A stretch of 32,793 nt of DNA from Ancalomicrobiaceae bacterium. Lineage in GTDB: Bacteria; Pseudomonadota; Alphaproteobacteria; Rhizobiales; Ancalomicrobiaceae. The position numbers and the translations under genes are program-made. Below are positions 7,080 to 13,595 of this stretch, piece by piece; the stretch's first letter is position 1; each line of letters begins with the position of its first letter. The stretch lies in the NCBI GenBank assembly GCA_031291595.1, contig JARLIU010000110.1:1-32793 (forward strand). Direction: 5' to 3'. Below the pieces are notes generated by a model. The model was given only the letters and a program-made list of their open reading frames with translations, did no database searches and had not been told where the DNA came from.

Positions 7080-7757
7080 ATGCCTGAGGCAGCTCCGAAG
7101 CCGGCCAAGCGGCTGCACCCCCTGGCGCTCAGGATCATGCACTGGATCAACGCCATCTCGATCCTGGGACTGATCTTCAGCGGCTGGAAGATCTACGACG
7201 ACTATCCGATCCTCTCCTGGCTCAGGTTCGACGACGCCTATACGCTCGGTGGCCATCCGGAGACGGCGTTGCAGTGGCACTTCCTGTTCATGTGGCCGCT
7301 CGTCATCAACGGCATCGCCTACATCCTCTATGGGACCATCTCCGGCCGCTTCCGCAAGAAGCTCTTCCCGCTGTCGATCGGCGAGACCTTGAAAACCATC
7401 GGCGATGCCTTGCGGTTCCGTCTCGCCCACGACGACATCACCCACTACAACGGCGTGCAGAAGCTGCTCTATCTCGGTGCCATCGCACTGATGGTCCTGC
7501 AGGTGCTGACCGGCCTCGCCATCTGGAAGCCGGTGCAATTCTCCGAATTCGCTTCGCTGTTCGGCTCGTTCCAGACCGCGCGCATCCTGCATTTCACCGG
7601 CATGGCGCTGCTGTGCGGCTTCGTCGTCGTGCATGTCGCGCTGGCCCTTCTGGTGCCGAAGACGCTGGTCGCCATGCTGACCGGCGGTCCGCGCCTCCAG
7701 CCCGCCCCCGTCCCCGTGCCGGCTGCCGCGCCGGACGCCTCGATGACCTCGAATTGA
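7080..7757 (+). CDS. Cytochrome b561-like membrane subunit
   Basis: A 225-residue integral membrane protein with about four helices. The first begins at LHPLALRIMHWINA, where the His residues are typical axial heme ligands of the cytochrome b561 / Ni-Fe hydrogenase b-subunit / formate-dehydrogenase-gamma superfamily. The last helix carries ILHFTGMALL and VVVHVALALL with two further candidate ligands. A Pro/Ala-rich tail ends the protein. The ATG at 7080 is selected because GGAGGG lies 4 bases upstream; the frame is open from an earlier ATG at 7020 that has no such site. It precedes a periplasmic molybdopterin oxidoreductase by 14 bases, so it likely links that enzyme to the quinone pool, analogous to MsrQ with MsrP though from a different membrane family. 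Confidence 0.87.
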   Translation: MPEAAPKPAKRLHPLALRIMHWINAISILGLIFSGWKIYDDYPILSWLRFDDAYTLGGHPETALQWHFLFMWPLVINGIAYILYGTISGRFRKKLFPLSIGETLKTIGDALRFRLAHDDITHYNGVQKLLYLGAIALMVLQVLTGLAIWKPVQFSEFASLFGSFQTARILHFTGMALLCGFVVVHVALALLVPKTLVAMLTGGPRLQPAPVPVPAAAPDASMTSN

Positions 7758-7771
7758 TCGGGAACCGCACC

Positions 7772-8560
7772 ATGACCATCAAGCGCCGGCTGTCGCTGTT
7801 CCGCCCCAAAGCAGGGGTCGACCAAGGGGCCTTCGAGGCCAACAGGCCGCTCGTCGAAGCCATCAACCGCCGCGGCATCTTGCGTGGCAGCTTGTCGCTC
7901 GGCGGGCTCGTCATGCTCACCGGCTGCGAGACCGGGCACGAAGGCTCGATCCAGTCGGCGCTTCGGGCGGTGTCCGAATTCAACGATGCGGTGCAGGCGG
8001 CGCTGTTCCGTCCCGATCATCTGGCGCCGACCTATTCGGCCGATCAGGTGCTGAAGCCGCCGCGCTTCAACGCCTTCTACGGCATCGAGGACGTCGACCC
8101 GGTCGACGCCAGCGACTGGAAGCTCGAACTCGCCGGCAGCATCGGTGACAAGAAGCCGTGGACGCTCAGCGACATCTATGCGCTGCCGCGGCAGGAGATC
8201 ATCATCAAGCACATCTGCGTCGAGGGCTGGGACTATATCGGTCAGTGGGAGGGCATCAACTTCCGCCAGTTCCTCGAACGCATCGGTGCGGATCTGAAAG
8301 CGCGCTACGTCGCCTTCAAATGCGCCGACGACTATTCCGGCTCGATCGATATGGCGACCGCCCTGCACCCGCAGACGATTCTCGCCACCCACTATGCCGG
8401 CGAACCGCTCAAAGATCCGTTCGGCTTTCCGCTGCGGCTGAGGACTGCGACCAAGCTCGGCTACAAGAACCCCAAGTGGATCACCGCGATCGAGGTGACC
8501 AACGTGCACCCCGGCGGCTATTGGGAAGATCGCGGCTTCAACTGGTTCGGCGGGATCTGA
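7772..8560 (+). CDS. Tat-exported molybdopterin-dependent oxidoreductase, predicted lipoprotein
   Basis: A 262-residue member of the sulfite oxidase/MsrP (YedY) molybdopterin family. The N-terminal region has a twin-arginine motif, NRRGILRG (Arg33-Arg34), then a hydrophobic stretch ending in the lipobox LTGC at Cys52. Export by Tat and lipid anchoring are therefore both predicted. The mature part shows DWKLELAG and WTLSDIYALP, then IKHICVEGWDYIG, in which Cys149 would ligate molybdenum. FGFPLRL and the C-terminal PGGYWEDRGFNWFGG are also typical of the family. The natural electron partner is the cytochrome b encoded just upstream. The substrate (oxidised methionine, sulfite or another S/N-oxide) is undetermined. 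Confidence 0.88.
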   Translation: MTIKRRLSLFRPKAGVDQGAFEANRPLVEAINRRGILRGSLSLGGLVMLTGCETGHEGSIQSALRAVSEFNDAVQAALFRPDHLAPTYSADQVLKPPRFNAFYGIEDVDPVDASDWKLELAGSIGDKKPWTLSDIYALPRQEIIIKHICVEGWDYIGQWEGINFRQFLERIGADLKARYVAFKCADDYSGSIDMATALHPQTILATHYAGEPLKDPFGFPLRLRTATKLGYKNPKWITAIEVTNVHPGGYWEDRGFNWFGGI

Positions 8561-8595
8561 CCTCGAAATCGCCGTGCATCGCCGACCTGTTCGGT

Positions 8596-8623
8596 GCCCC
8601 GTTTCCGTCGCCGGAAGCGGGGC
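8596..8623 (+). terminator. Strong terminator-like hairpin
   Basis: A 12-base stem (GCCCCGTTTCCG / CGGAAGCGGGGC, one G-T wobble) with the loop TCGC starts 36 bases after the oxidoreductase stop. It has the shape of an intrinsic terminator but lacks a T-run. It probably separates the cytochrome/oxidoreductase unit from the TetR gene. Confidence 0.6.
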
Positions 8624-8678
8624 GCTTGCGTCAACGAGCGTCGGTCCGCTCCCGCCAGCCGTCCAAGCCCCAACCTTG

Positions 8679-8702
8679 TTTGTCGCTTGGTTTGTCGCTT
8701 GG
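8679..8702 (+). repeat. Tandem 12-base direct repeat
   Basis: TTTGTCGCTTGG occurs twice head to tail, 77 bases upstream of the TetR start. It could be paired binding sites or simple slippage; nothing distinguishes the two. Confidence 0.6.
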
Positions 8703-8739
8703 CGGTTCGCCTTGCCCGCGCTTCCCAATGCCGCGCCGT

Positions 8740-8759
8740 TTGATTATGAAGATGATCAA
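8740..8759. promoter_or_regulatory. Putative TetR operator
   Basis: TTGATTAT-GAAG-ATGATCAA is a 20-base near-perfect palindrome (7 of 8 arm bases) ending 20 bases before the TetR start codon. Length, AT-richness and position fit an autoregulatory operator of the TetR gene at 8780, which would also control the FabF-type gene behind it. Confidence 0.5.
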
Positions 8760-8779
8760 TACGGCGTGAGGGCGCGGCA

Positions 8780-9322
8780 ATGCGGGTCAGCAGGGAACAG
8801 GCACGGCAGAACCATCGACAGATCATCGATTCCGCTGGCCGCCTGTTCCGCAAGCACGGCATCGAAGGGGTGAACCTCGCCGCCATTACCGCCGATGCCG
8901 GACTGACCATCGGCGGCTTCTACCGACATTTCGCCTCCAAGGAGGCGCTCGTGGTCGAATCGCTCCGCCACCTCATCGTCGCCACCGGCAAATCCATGCA
9001 GGCGCTGATGCGGGGAGGCGGGCGCCGGGCGGTAATCGACTTCTATCTCTCCCCCGGGCATGCCCAGGACATCGCGTCAGGCTGCGCCTTCGTGGCGCTC
9101 GGCGCCGAGATCCGGCGGCTCAAACCGGAAACCCGGCAGGTGCTCGCCGATGGGCTCGACGGTTGGCTCAAAATCGTCTCTGAACCTGATAGCATCGCCG
9201 AACGCGACATCGCATTCGTCGCACTGCTCGTCGGCGGGCTGACGCTCGCCCGCGTTGCGGGCAGCGACGAACGCTCCGCAGAAATCCTGGCAGCGGCACG
9301 CGCCGCTGCTGCCCGTATCTGA
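8780..9322 (+). CDS. TetR-family transcriptional regulator
   Basis: A 180-residue repressor. The N-terminal TetR HTH is clear: IIDSAGRLFRKHGIEGVNLAAI, then the recognition segment AGLTIGGFYRHFASKEAL. The C-terminal ligand domain (LSPGHAQDIASGCAFVALGAEI) is of the kind found in TetR proteins paired with lipid or short-chain reductase genes. The ATG at 8780 has GAGGG upstream. The FabF-like gene begins 21 bases after the stop, so they form an operon. The palindrome at 8740-8759 is its probable operator. An acyl-CoA/acyl-ACP or xenobiotic ligand is possible. Confidence 0.9.
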   Translation: MRVSREQARQNHRQIIDSAGRLFRKHGIEGVNLAAITADAGLTIGGFYRHFASKEALVVESLRHLIVATGKSMQALMRGGGRRAVIDFYLSPGHAQDIASGCAFVALGAEIRRLKPETRQVLADGLDGWLKIVSEPDSIAERDIAFVALLVGGLTLARVAGSDERSAEILAAARAAAARI

Positions 9323-9343
9323 CGACAACCCTTGGAGAGAATC

Positions 9344-10612
9344 ATGCGCCGCATCGTGGTCACCGGCATGGGGGTGGTGTCGCCGCTCGGCACCGGCGTC
9401 GAAGCCGCCTGGGCGCGGCTGACCGCCAGTCGATCCGGGCTCAGGGCGCTCTCCGGGCCCATCGTCGAGGACGTGCCGGCCAAGGTCGCCGGCGTCGTAC
9501 CGTCGATCGAGGAGGATGCCGCCGCCGGTTTCGATCCGACTGTGGTCATTCCGCCGAAAGACTTGAAAAAAATGGATCGCTTCATTCAGTTCGCGCTCAA
9601 GGCCGCGAACGAGGCGATCCTGCAAAGCGGCTGGCAGCCCGAAAGCGAACAGGCCCAGACGCGCACCGCGACGATCATCGGCTCGGGCGTCGGCGGCTTT
9701 CCGGCGATGGCGGAGGCCACGCTGATAACGGCAACCAAGGGGCCGCGGCGGCTGTCGCCGTTCACCGTGCCGTCGTTCCTCGCCAACCTCGCGAGCGGCC
9801 ACATCTCCATCCGCTATGGCCTCAAAGGGCCGATCGGCTGCCCGGTGACGGCTTGCGCGGCGAGCGTGCAGGCGATCGGCGACGGCATGCGGCTCATCCA
9901 ATCCGGCGAGGCGGACGTGGCGGTCGTCGGCGGGGCGGAAGCCTGCATCGACCGGGTCAGCCTCGCCGGCTTTGCCGCTGCCCGTGCGCTGTCGACCGGC
10001 TTCAACGACACCCCGACCGAGGCCTCGCGGCCGTTCGACCGGCATCGCGACGGCTTCGTCATGGGCGAGGGCGCCGCCGTCCTGGTGATCGAACCGCTCG
10101 AGCATGCGCTGGCGCGCGGCGCCCGGCCGTTGGTCGAGCTGATCGGCTACGGCACCACGGCGGATGCCTATCATGTGACGTCGGGGGCGCCGGACGGCGA
10201 CGGCGCGGCAAGGGCGATGCGGCTGGCGCTGGCCATGGCCGGATTGGATCCGCAAGCAATCGACTACGTCAATGCGCATGCGACCTCGACGCCGGTCGGC
10301 GATGCCGGCGAGATCGCCGCGCTCAAGCAGGTGTTCGGCACCGGACGCCGCCCGGCAGTTTCCTCGACCAAGTCGGCGACCGGGCACCTTCTCGGCGCCG
10401 CGGGCGCGCTCGAGGCGGTGTGGACGGCCCTGGCGCTCCGGGACGGCATCCTGCCGCCGACGCTCAATCTCGCCGAACCCGATGCCGAGGCCGAAGGCGT
10501 CGACCTGATCGGGCCCGAAAGCCGCCGGGCTTCCGCCGAATACGCGCTGTCGAACGGCTTCGGTTTCGGCGGCGTCAACGCCTCGGTGGTGCTGAAGCGC
10601 TGGAGCGAATGA
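9344..10612 (+). CDS. fabF: Beta-ketoacyl-ACP synthase II type condensing enzyme
   Basis: A 422-residue thiolase-fold condensing enzyme with the complete Cys-His-His triad: Cys171 in VTACAASVQA, His312 in NAHATSTPVGD and His348 in SATGHLLGAAG. The N-terminus (RRIVVTGMGVVSPLG) and C-terminal FGFGGVNAS are standard for FabF, and length is normal. The start is the ATG at 9344, behind GGAGAG at 9334-9339; the in-frame TTG at 9332 overlaps that site. The enzyme elongates acyl-ACP with malonyl-ACP. No acyl-carrier-protein, FabG or FabZ gene adjoins, and a TetR gene precedes it, so this may be a second, regulated FabF for a special lipid rather than the housekeeping copy. Confidence 0.92.
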   Translation: MRRIVVTGMGVVSPLGTGVEAAWARLTASRSGLRALSGPIVEDVPAKVAGVVPSIEEDAAAGFDPTVVIPPKDLKKMDRFIQFALKAANEAILQSGWQPESEQAQTRTATIIGSGVGGFPAMAEATLITATKGPRRLSPFTVPSFLANLASGHISIRYGLKGPIGCPVTACAASVQAIGDGMRLIQSGEADVAVVGGAEACIDRVSLAGFAAARALSTGFNDTPTEASRPFDRHRDGFVMGEGAAVLVIEPLEHALARGARPLVELIGYGTTADAYHVTSGAPDGDGAARAMRLALAMAGLDPQAIDYVNAHATSTPVGDAGEIAALKQVFGTGRRPAVSSTKSATGHLLGAAGALEAVWTALALRDGILPPTLNLAEPDAEAEGVDLIGPESRRASAEYALSNGFGFGGVNASVVLKRWSE

Positions 10613-10651
10613 GGCCGTCGCGGCGCGCATCGGATCGCAGCGCCGGCCCGG

Positions 10652-11851
10652 TCACAACAGGCCGCGGCCGGCCAGATTGCGCATCAGGTCCGCAACGCCG
10701 AACTCCCACGGCGGCACCTCGGTCGAAAGTCCGACACGATTCGCCAGCGTGCCGAGGCGGGGGGTGGAGATGCGCACGACGTCGCCGAGCGCATGGGTGA
10801 AGCCCTTGCCCGGCGCATCGCGGTCGGCGACCGGGGCGAACATCGTGCCGAGATAGAGCACCAAACCGTCCGGGTACTGGTGGTGCCGGCCGATCGCCGC
10901 CGCCGCCAGATCCTCCGGCGCCCGCGCGATCTCCGCCATGTTGGAGACAGCGGAGAGCTCGAAGCCGTCCTGCCCGCGGATTTCCAGGCCGACGACGGCG
11001 GTTTTCACGTCGTCGAGCGAAAAGTCCTCGTCGAACAGCCGGATGAACGGCCCGAGCGACGCCGAGGCGTTGTTGTCCTTGGCCTTGCCGAGCAACAGCG
11101 CGGAGCGGCCCTCGACATCGCGCAGATTGACGTCGTTGCCGAGCGTGGCGCCGACGATCTTCCCCAGCGAATTGACGACGATGACCACCTCCGGCTCGGG
11201 ATTGTTCCAGGTCGAGATCGGGTGCAGGCCGACGGTCGCGCCATGGCCGACGGCGGACAGAGGCTGCGCCTTGGTGAAGATTTCGGCGTCTGCTCCGATG
11301 CCGACCTCGAGATACTGCGACCAGACGCCACGCGATATCAGCAGCGCCTTCAGCTGCATCGCTTCCGGCGACCCCGGCTTCAGCCTGGACAGGTCCGAGC
11401 CGATGAGCGAACCGATGTCGGCTCGGATGGCCGCTGCCCGCTCCGGCGCTCCGCGTGCCTGTTCCTCGATGACGCGTTCGAGCAGCGAGACGACGAAGGT
11501 CACGCCGGCAGCCTTGACCGCCTGCAGGTCGATCGGCGCGATGAGGAAAGGGCGCGCGACATCGCGGCCAGTCTCGTCGGAATTGGCCAGCAGCGCCTCG
11601 ACCGGGCAGATCTCGGTGCCCGCCGCGGCCCGCGCCCGCCCGGCGGGATCGATCACTTCGGCCAGGTCGCGCACGGTCGCGATGCCCCGGCTGGTGATAT
11701 CGAAGACGATGCCGTCCCGAATTGTCACCACCGACGGGCCGATGCCTGGCCGCCAGATACGACCGACGAGCGTCGCCCGGGCACGGTCCTCGGGCAGAGC
11801 CGACCCGACATCGGCCAGCATAGCTATACAGCCGGGCATTGCTTCCGTCAT
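10652..11851 (-). CDS. Fumarylacetoacetate hydrolase (FAH) family protein
   Basis: A 399-residue protein whose C-terminal half has the FAH catalytic core. The acidic metal ligands are in NNPEPEVVIVV, the Asp in GATLGNDVNLRDVEG and the conserved Lys pair in LLLGKAKDNNAS. The longer N-terminal part (residues 1-150) is of the type seen in FAH proteins of sugar-acid pathways. Such enzymes hydrolyse or dehydrate 2-keto-3-deoxy or diketo sugar acids. The ATG at 11851 follows GGGAGAGG. It is divergent from a LacI regulator, supporting a role in carbohydrate catabolism. No sugar dehydrogenase or transporter gene is present in the window, so the pathway cannot be named. Confidence 0.87.
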   Translation of the reverse strand: MTEAMPGCIAMLADVGSALPEDRARATLVGRIWRPGIGPSVVTIRDGIVFDITSRGIATVRDLAEVIDPAGRARAAAGTEICPVEALLANSDETGRDVARPFLIAPIDLQAVKAAGVTFVVSLLERVIEEQARGAPERAAAIRADIGSLIGSDLSRLKPGSPEAMQLKALLISRGVWSQYLEVGIGADAEIFTKAQPLSAVGHGATVGLHPISTWNNPEPEVVIVVNSLGKIVGATLGNDVNLRDVEGRSALLLGKAKDNNASASLGPFIRLFDEDFSLDDVKTAVVGLEIRGQDGFELSAVSNMAEIARAPEDLAAAAIGRHHQYPDGLVLYLGTMFAPVADRDAPGKGFTHALGDVVRISTPRLGTLANRVGLSTEVPPWEFGVADLMRNLAGRGLL

Positions 11852-12234
11852 TTCCTCTCCCTCGACGTGAACAATTGTGGCAAGTAGCTGATTCGCAGCG
11901 ACTGGCAAGCTAGAGTAGTCGCCGGTCGGCGATCCAAATAGGCCGCCGACCTACGAATGCACATATTTGAATACCAATAAAACGAATATGCTTTAGCTCG
12001 GGGCGAAATGCCAAGCTTGGACGATTTTTGCTTGCCGGCGGCCCTCGACGCTCTGCAAAATGGTGCGAAATCGGCTCGCAACATGGCAATTCATAAAATC
12101 CTTATAGAGCCTTTCCAGATTAGGTTGTATGAGTTGTACTTGCCGGTCGGTAGCGTTGTGGTGCTCGCTCGGTGGGTCCGTGATCGACGGACGCGACCGC
12201 CGGATTTGGAGGAAATGACAGCCGGAGCAATCAG
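11852..12234. other. 383-base AT-rich divergent promoter region
   Basis: The region between the FAH and LacI genes is clearly richer in A/T than the flanking genes. Short open frames cover it on both strands, but none has a convincing start or family. Symmetric elements seen are ACAATTGT (11871-11878), CATATTTG...CGAATATG (11962-11990), CCAAGCTTGG (12011-12020) and TGCGA-N7-TCGCA (12064-12080). Any of these could be the LacI-family operator; none has the classical central-CG operator core. Confidence 0.55.
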
Positions 12235-13254
12235 GTGTCACTTAAAATCATTGCGAACAATCTCGGTCTAAGTATTACGACCGTGTCTCGAGCCCTGGGC
12301 GGGCATTCCGATGTTTCCGAATCAACGCGCCTGCGAATTGAACGCGAGGCGCAGCGCATCGCCTACGTGCCGAACGAGATGGCCCGCCGCCTGCAGAAGG
12401 GCCGTGCCGACGCCATCGGGCTTGTGGTGCCCGGGTCGCCGCTATCGTTCGAGGATCCCTATTTCGTCGATGTGATGGCCGGCGCCTGGTCGCGTTTGGA
12501 AAACTACGATCTCGACTTTCTCGTCATGTCGGCAACGCCCGGACCATCGGAATTGCGGCTGTATCGGCGGCTGGTCGAAGGACGCCGGGTCGACGGACTG
12601 ATCGTCACGCGCGTGCGCCCAGACGATCCCCGCCTGGCCTATCTGGCCGAGGCGCGGTTTCCGCATGTGGTGTTCGGCGCCACCCCGTCGAACGACCGCA
12701 GTGTCGTCTCGCTGGAGATTGACCGGAGGCAGGCGGCGGAGATCATCTGCGGGCGGCTGGCCGACTTCGGCCATAGCCGCATCGCCGCAGTCGGCCCGGA
12801 TGGCATGACCTGTATGGTCAAGCGCAAGCAGGCCTTGAAGGAGATCGCGCCGCGCTTCGGCATGACCGCCATCGACGTGGCGACGACCGGCGAACCCGGC
12901 GAATTCGAGCGGCTGGCGACGCGGCTGGCCGTCGAACACCCGGACGTCACGGCGATCGTCGGGGTCTGCGACCATATCGCGGCAGGGTTCGCCACGGCGT
13001 TCCGCGCGCACGGACTCAATCCGGGCGAGGCATGTTCCGTCATCAGCTTCGGCGACAGTCTGGCCAATGTGTTCGCCGATCCGCCGATCACCGCCCTGCA
13101 ACTGCCGACCCGCGACATGGCGGCGCATGCGGTCGACATCCTGTTGCGGCTGCGCGACGGATTGCCGGTCGACGAGTTGCCGAATTGGGTCGGCCATCTG
13201 ATGGTGCGGGCATCCGACGGTCCGGCGCCGAAACAGACCGCGCTCAGGGCCTAG
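12235..13254 (+). CDS. LacI-family transcriptional regulator
   Basis: A 339-residue regulator. The HTH occupies residues 2-22 (LKIIANNLGLSITTVSRAL), followed by the hinge helix region YVPNEMARRLQKGR and a periplasmic-binding-protein-like domain (IGLVVPG, RRVDGLIVTRV, VISFGDS, ITALQLP). The GTG at 12235 is the start: GGAG stands 7 bases before it and it leaves the usual short N-terminus. A nearby ATG at 12215 with GGAGG is in another frame that soon terminates. Divergence from the FAH-family gene points to a sugar or sugar-acid effector. The stop TAG lies inside a palindromic repeat element, so the last codons may have been altered by the repeat. Confidence 0.93.
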   Translation: MSLKIIANNLGLSITTVSRALGGHSDVSESTRLRIEREAQRIAYVPNEMARRLQKGRADAIGLVVPGSPLSFEDPYFVDVMAGAWSRLENYDLDFLVMSATPGPSELRLYRRLVEGRRVDGLIVTRVRPDDPRLAYLAEARFPHVVFGATPSNDRSVVSLEIDRRQAAEIICGRLADFGHSRIAAVGPDGMTCMVKRKQALKEIAPRFGMTAIDVATTGEPGEFERLATRLAVEHPDVTAIVGVCDHIAAGFATAFRAHGLNPGEACSVISFGDSLANVFADPPITALQLPTRDMAAHAVDILLRLRDGLPVDELPNWVGHLMVRASDGPAPKQTALRA

Positions 13255-13333
13255 AGCGCGATGCGGTCACATGGAACATGTGACAGCTGAATCAGCGCTC
13301 TAAACTATTTATAGAGCGGTGATTCAGCTCTAG
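13251..13333. repeat. Palindromic intergenic repeat element covering the lacI-type stop
   Basis: The 83-base element runs from CTAGAG (13251) to CTCTAG (13333). Inside are a perfect hairpin GTCACATG-GAA-CATGTGAC (13266-13284) and a longer one with 18-base arms (13285-13302 and 13312-13329) matching at 17 of 18 positions around a 9-base AT-rich loop. Ends of the form TAGAGC...GCTCTA are typical of REP-like palindromic elements in rhizobial genomes. The TAG stop of the LacI gene is part of the left end. It may also act as a transcription terminator. Confidence 0.7.
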
Positions 13334-13595
13334 CCAGCAGGCAACCGCGGTCGCGGCACCGGCCACGCGGATCAAGCGATGAGTCCCGCCCAGCCGGGTA
13401 GCCGGGCCCCACCGCATCAAGCGGCAGGGCCCGAGCCACGATCTCGCCGAGATGGGGGCTCATGCGGCGAGATCGATCCGGATGCCGCTCCAGGCCGCGA
13501 GCCGCAGGCAGCGCCGCCGCGAGAAGCGTTACGTTGCCAGAGCAGCCGGATGGCGAAGACCGCACGTGGTTTTCTTCATCCCGCCGCTCTGGCGC
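13334..13595. other. Gene-free stretch with two adjacent hairpins
   Basis: No convincing gene lies between the repeat element and the RND pump stop. Two hairpins stand out. At 13404-13432, GGGCCC-CA-CCGC-ATCAA-GCGG-CA-GGGCCC forms a 10-pair stem with one symmetric internal loop. At 13439-13475, perfect 11-base arms CGATCTCGCCG/CGGCGAGATCG enclose 15 bases. An 86-codon minus-strand open frame (13305-13565) has no recognisable family. The hairpins could terminate the convergent LacI and RND transcripts or belong to a structured RNA. Confidence 0.5.

Noticed and set aside
6942-7634. 230-codon minus-strand frame opposite the cytochrome b gene
   Set aside because: Shadow of the membrane protein gene, which has a good ribosome site and heme ligands.
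9077-10630. 517-codon minus-strand open frame opposite fabF
   Set aside because: Antisense shadow of a gene with an intact catalytic triad.
12008-12271. 87-codon plus-strand frame overlapping the LacI start
   Set aside because: It has a GGAGG-ATG pair inside at 12215 but soon terminates, has no family, and the GTG at 12235 in another frame gives an intact LacI HTH.
13305-13565. 86-codon minus-strand frame downstream of the RND operon
   Set aside because: It overlaps the palindromic repeat and two hairpins, and has no family or good start.
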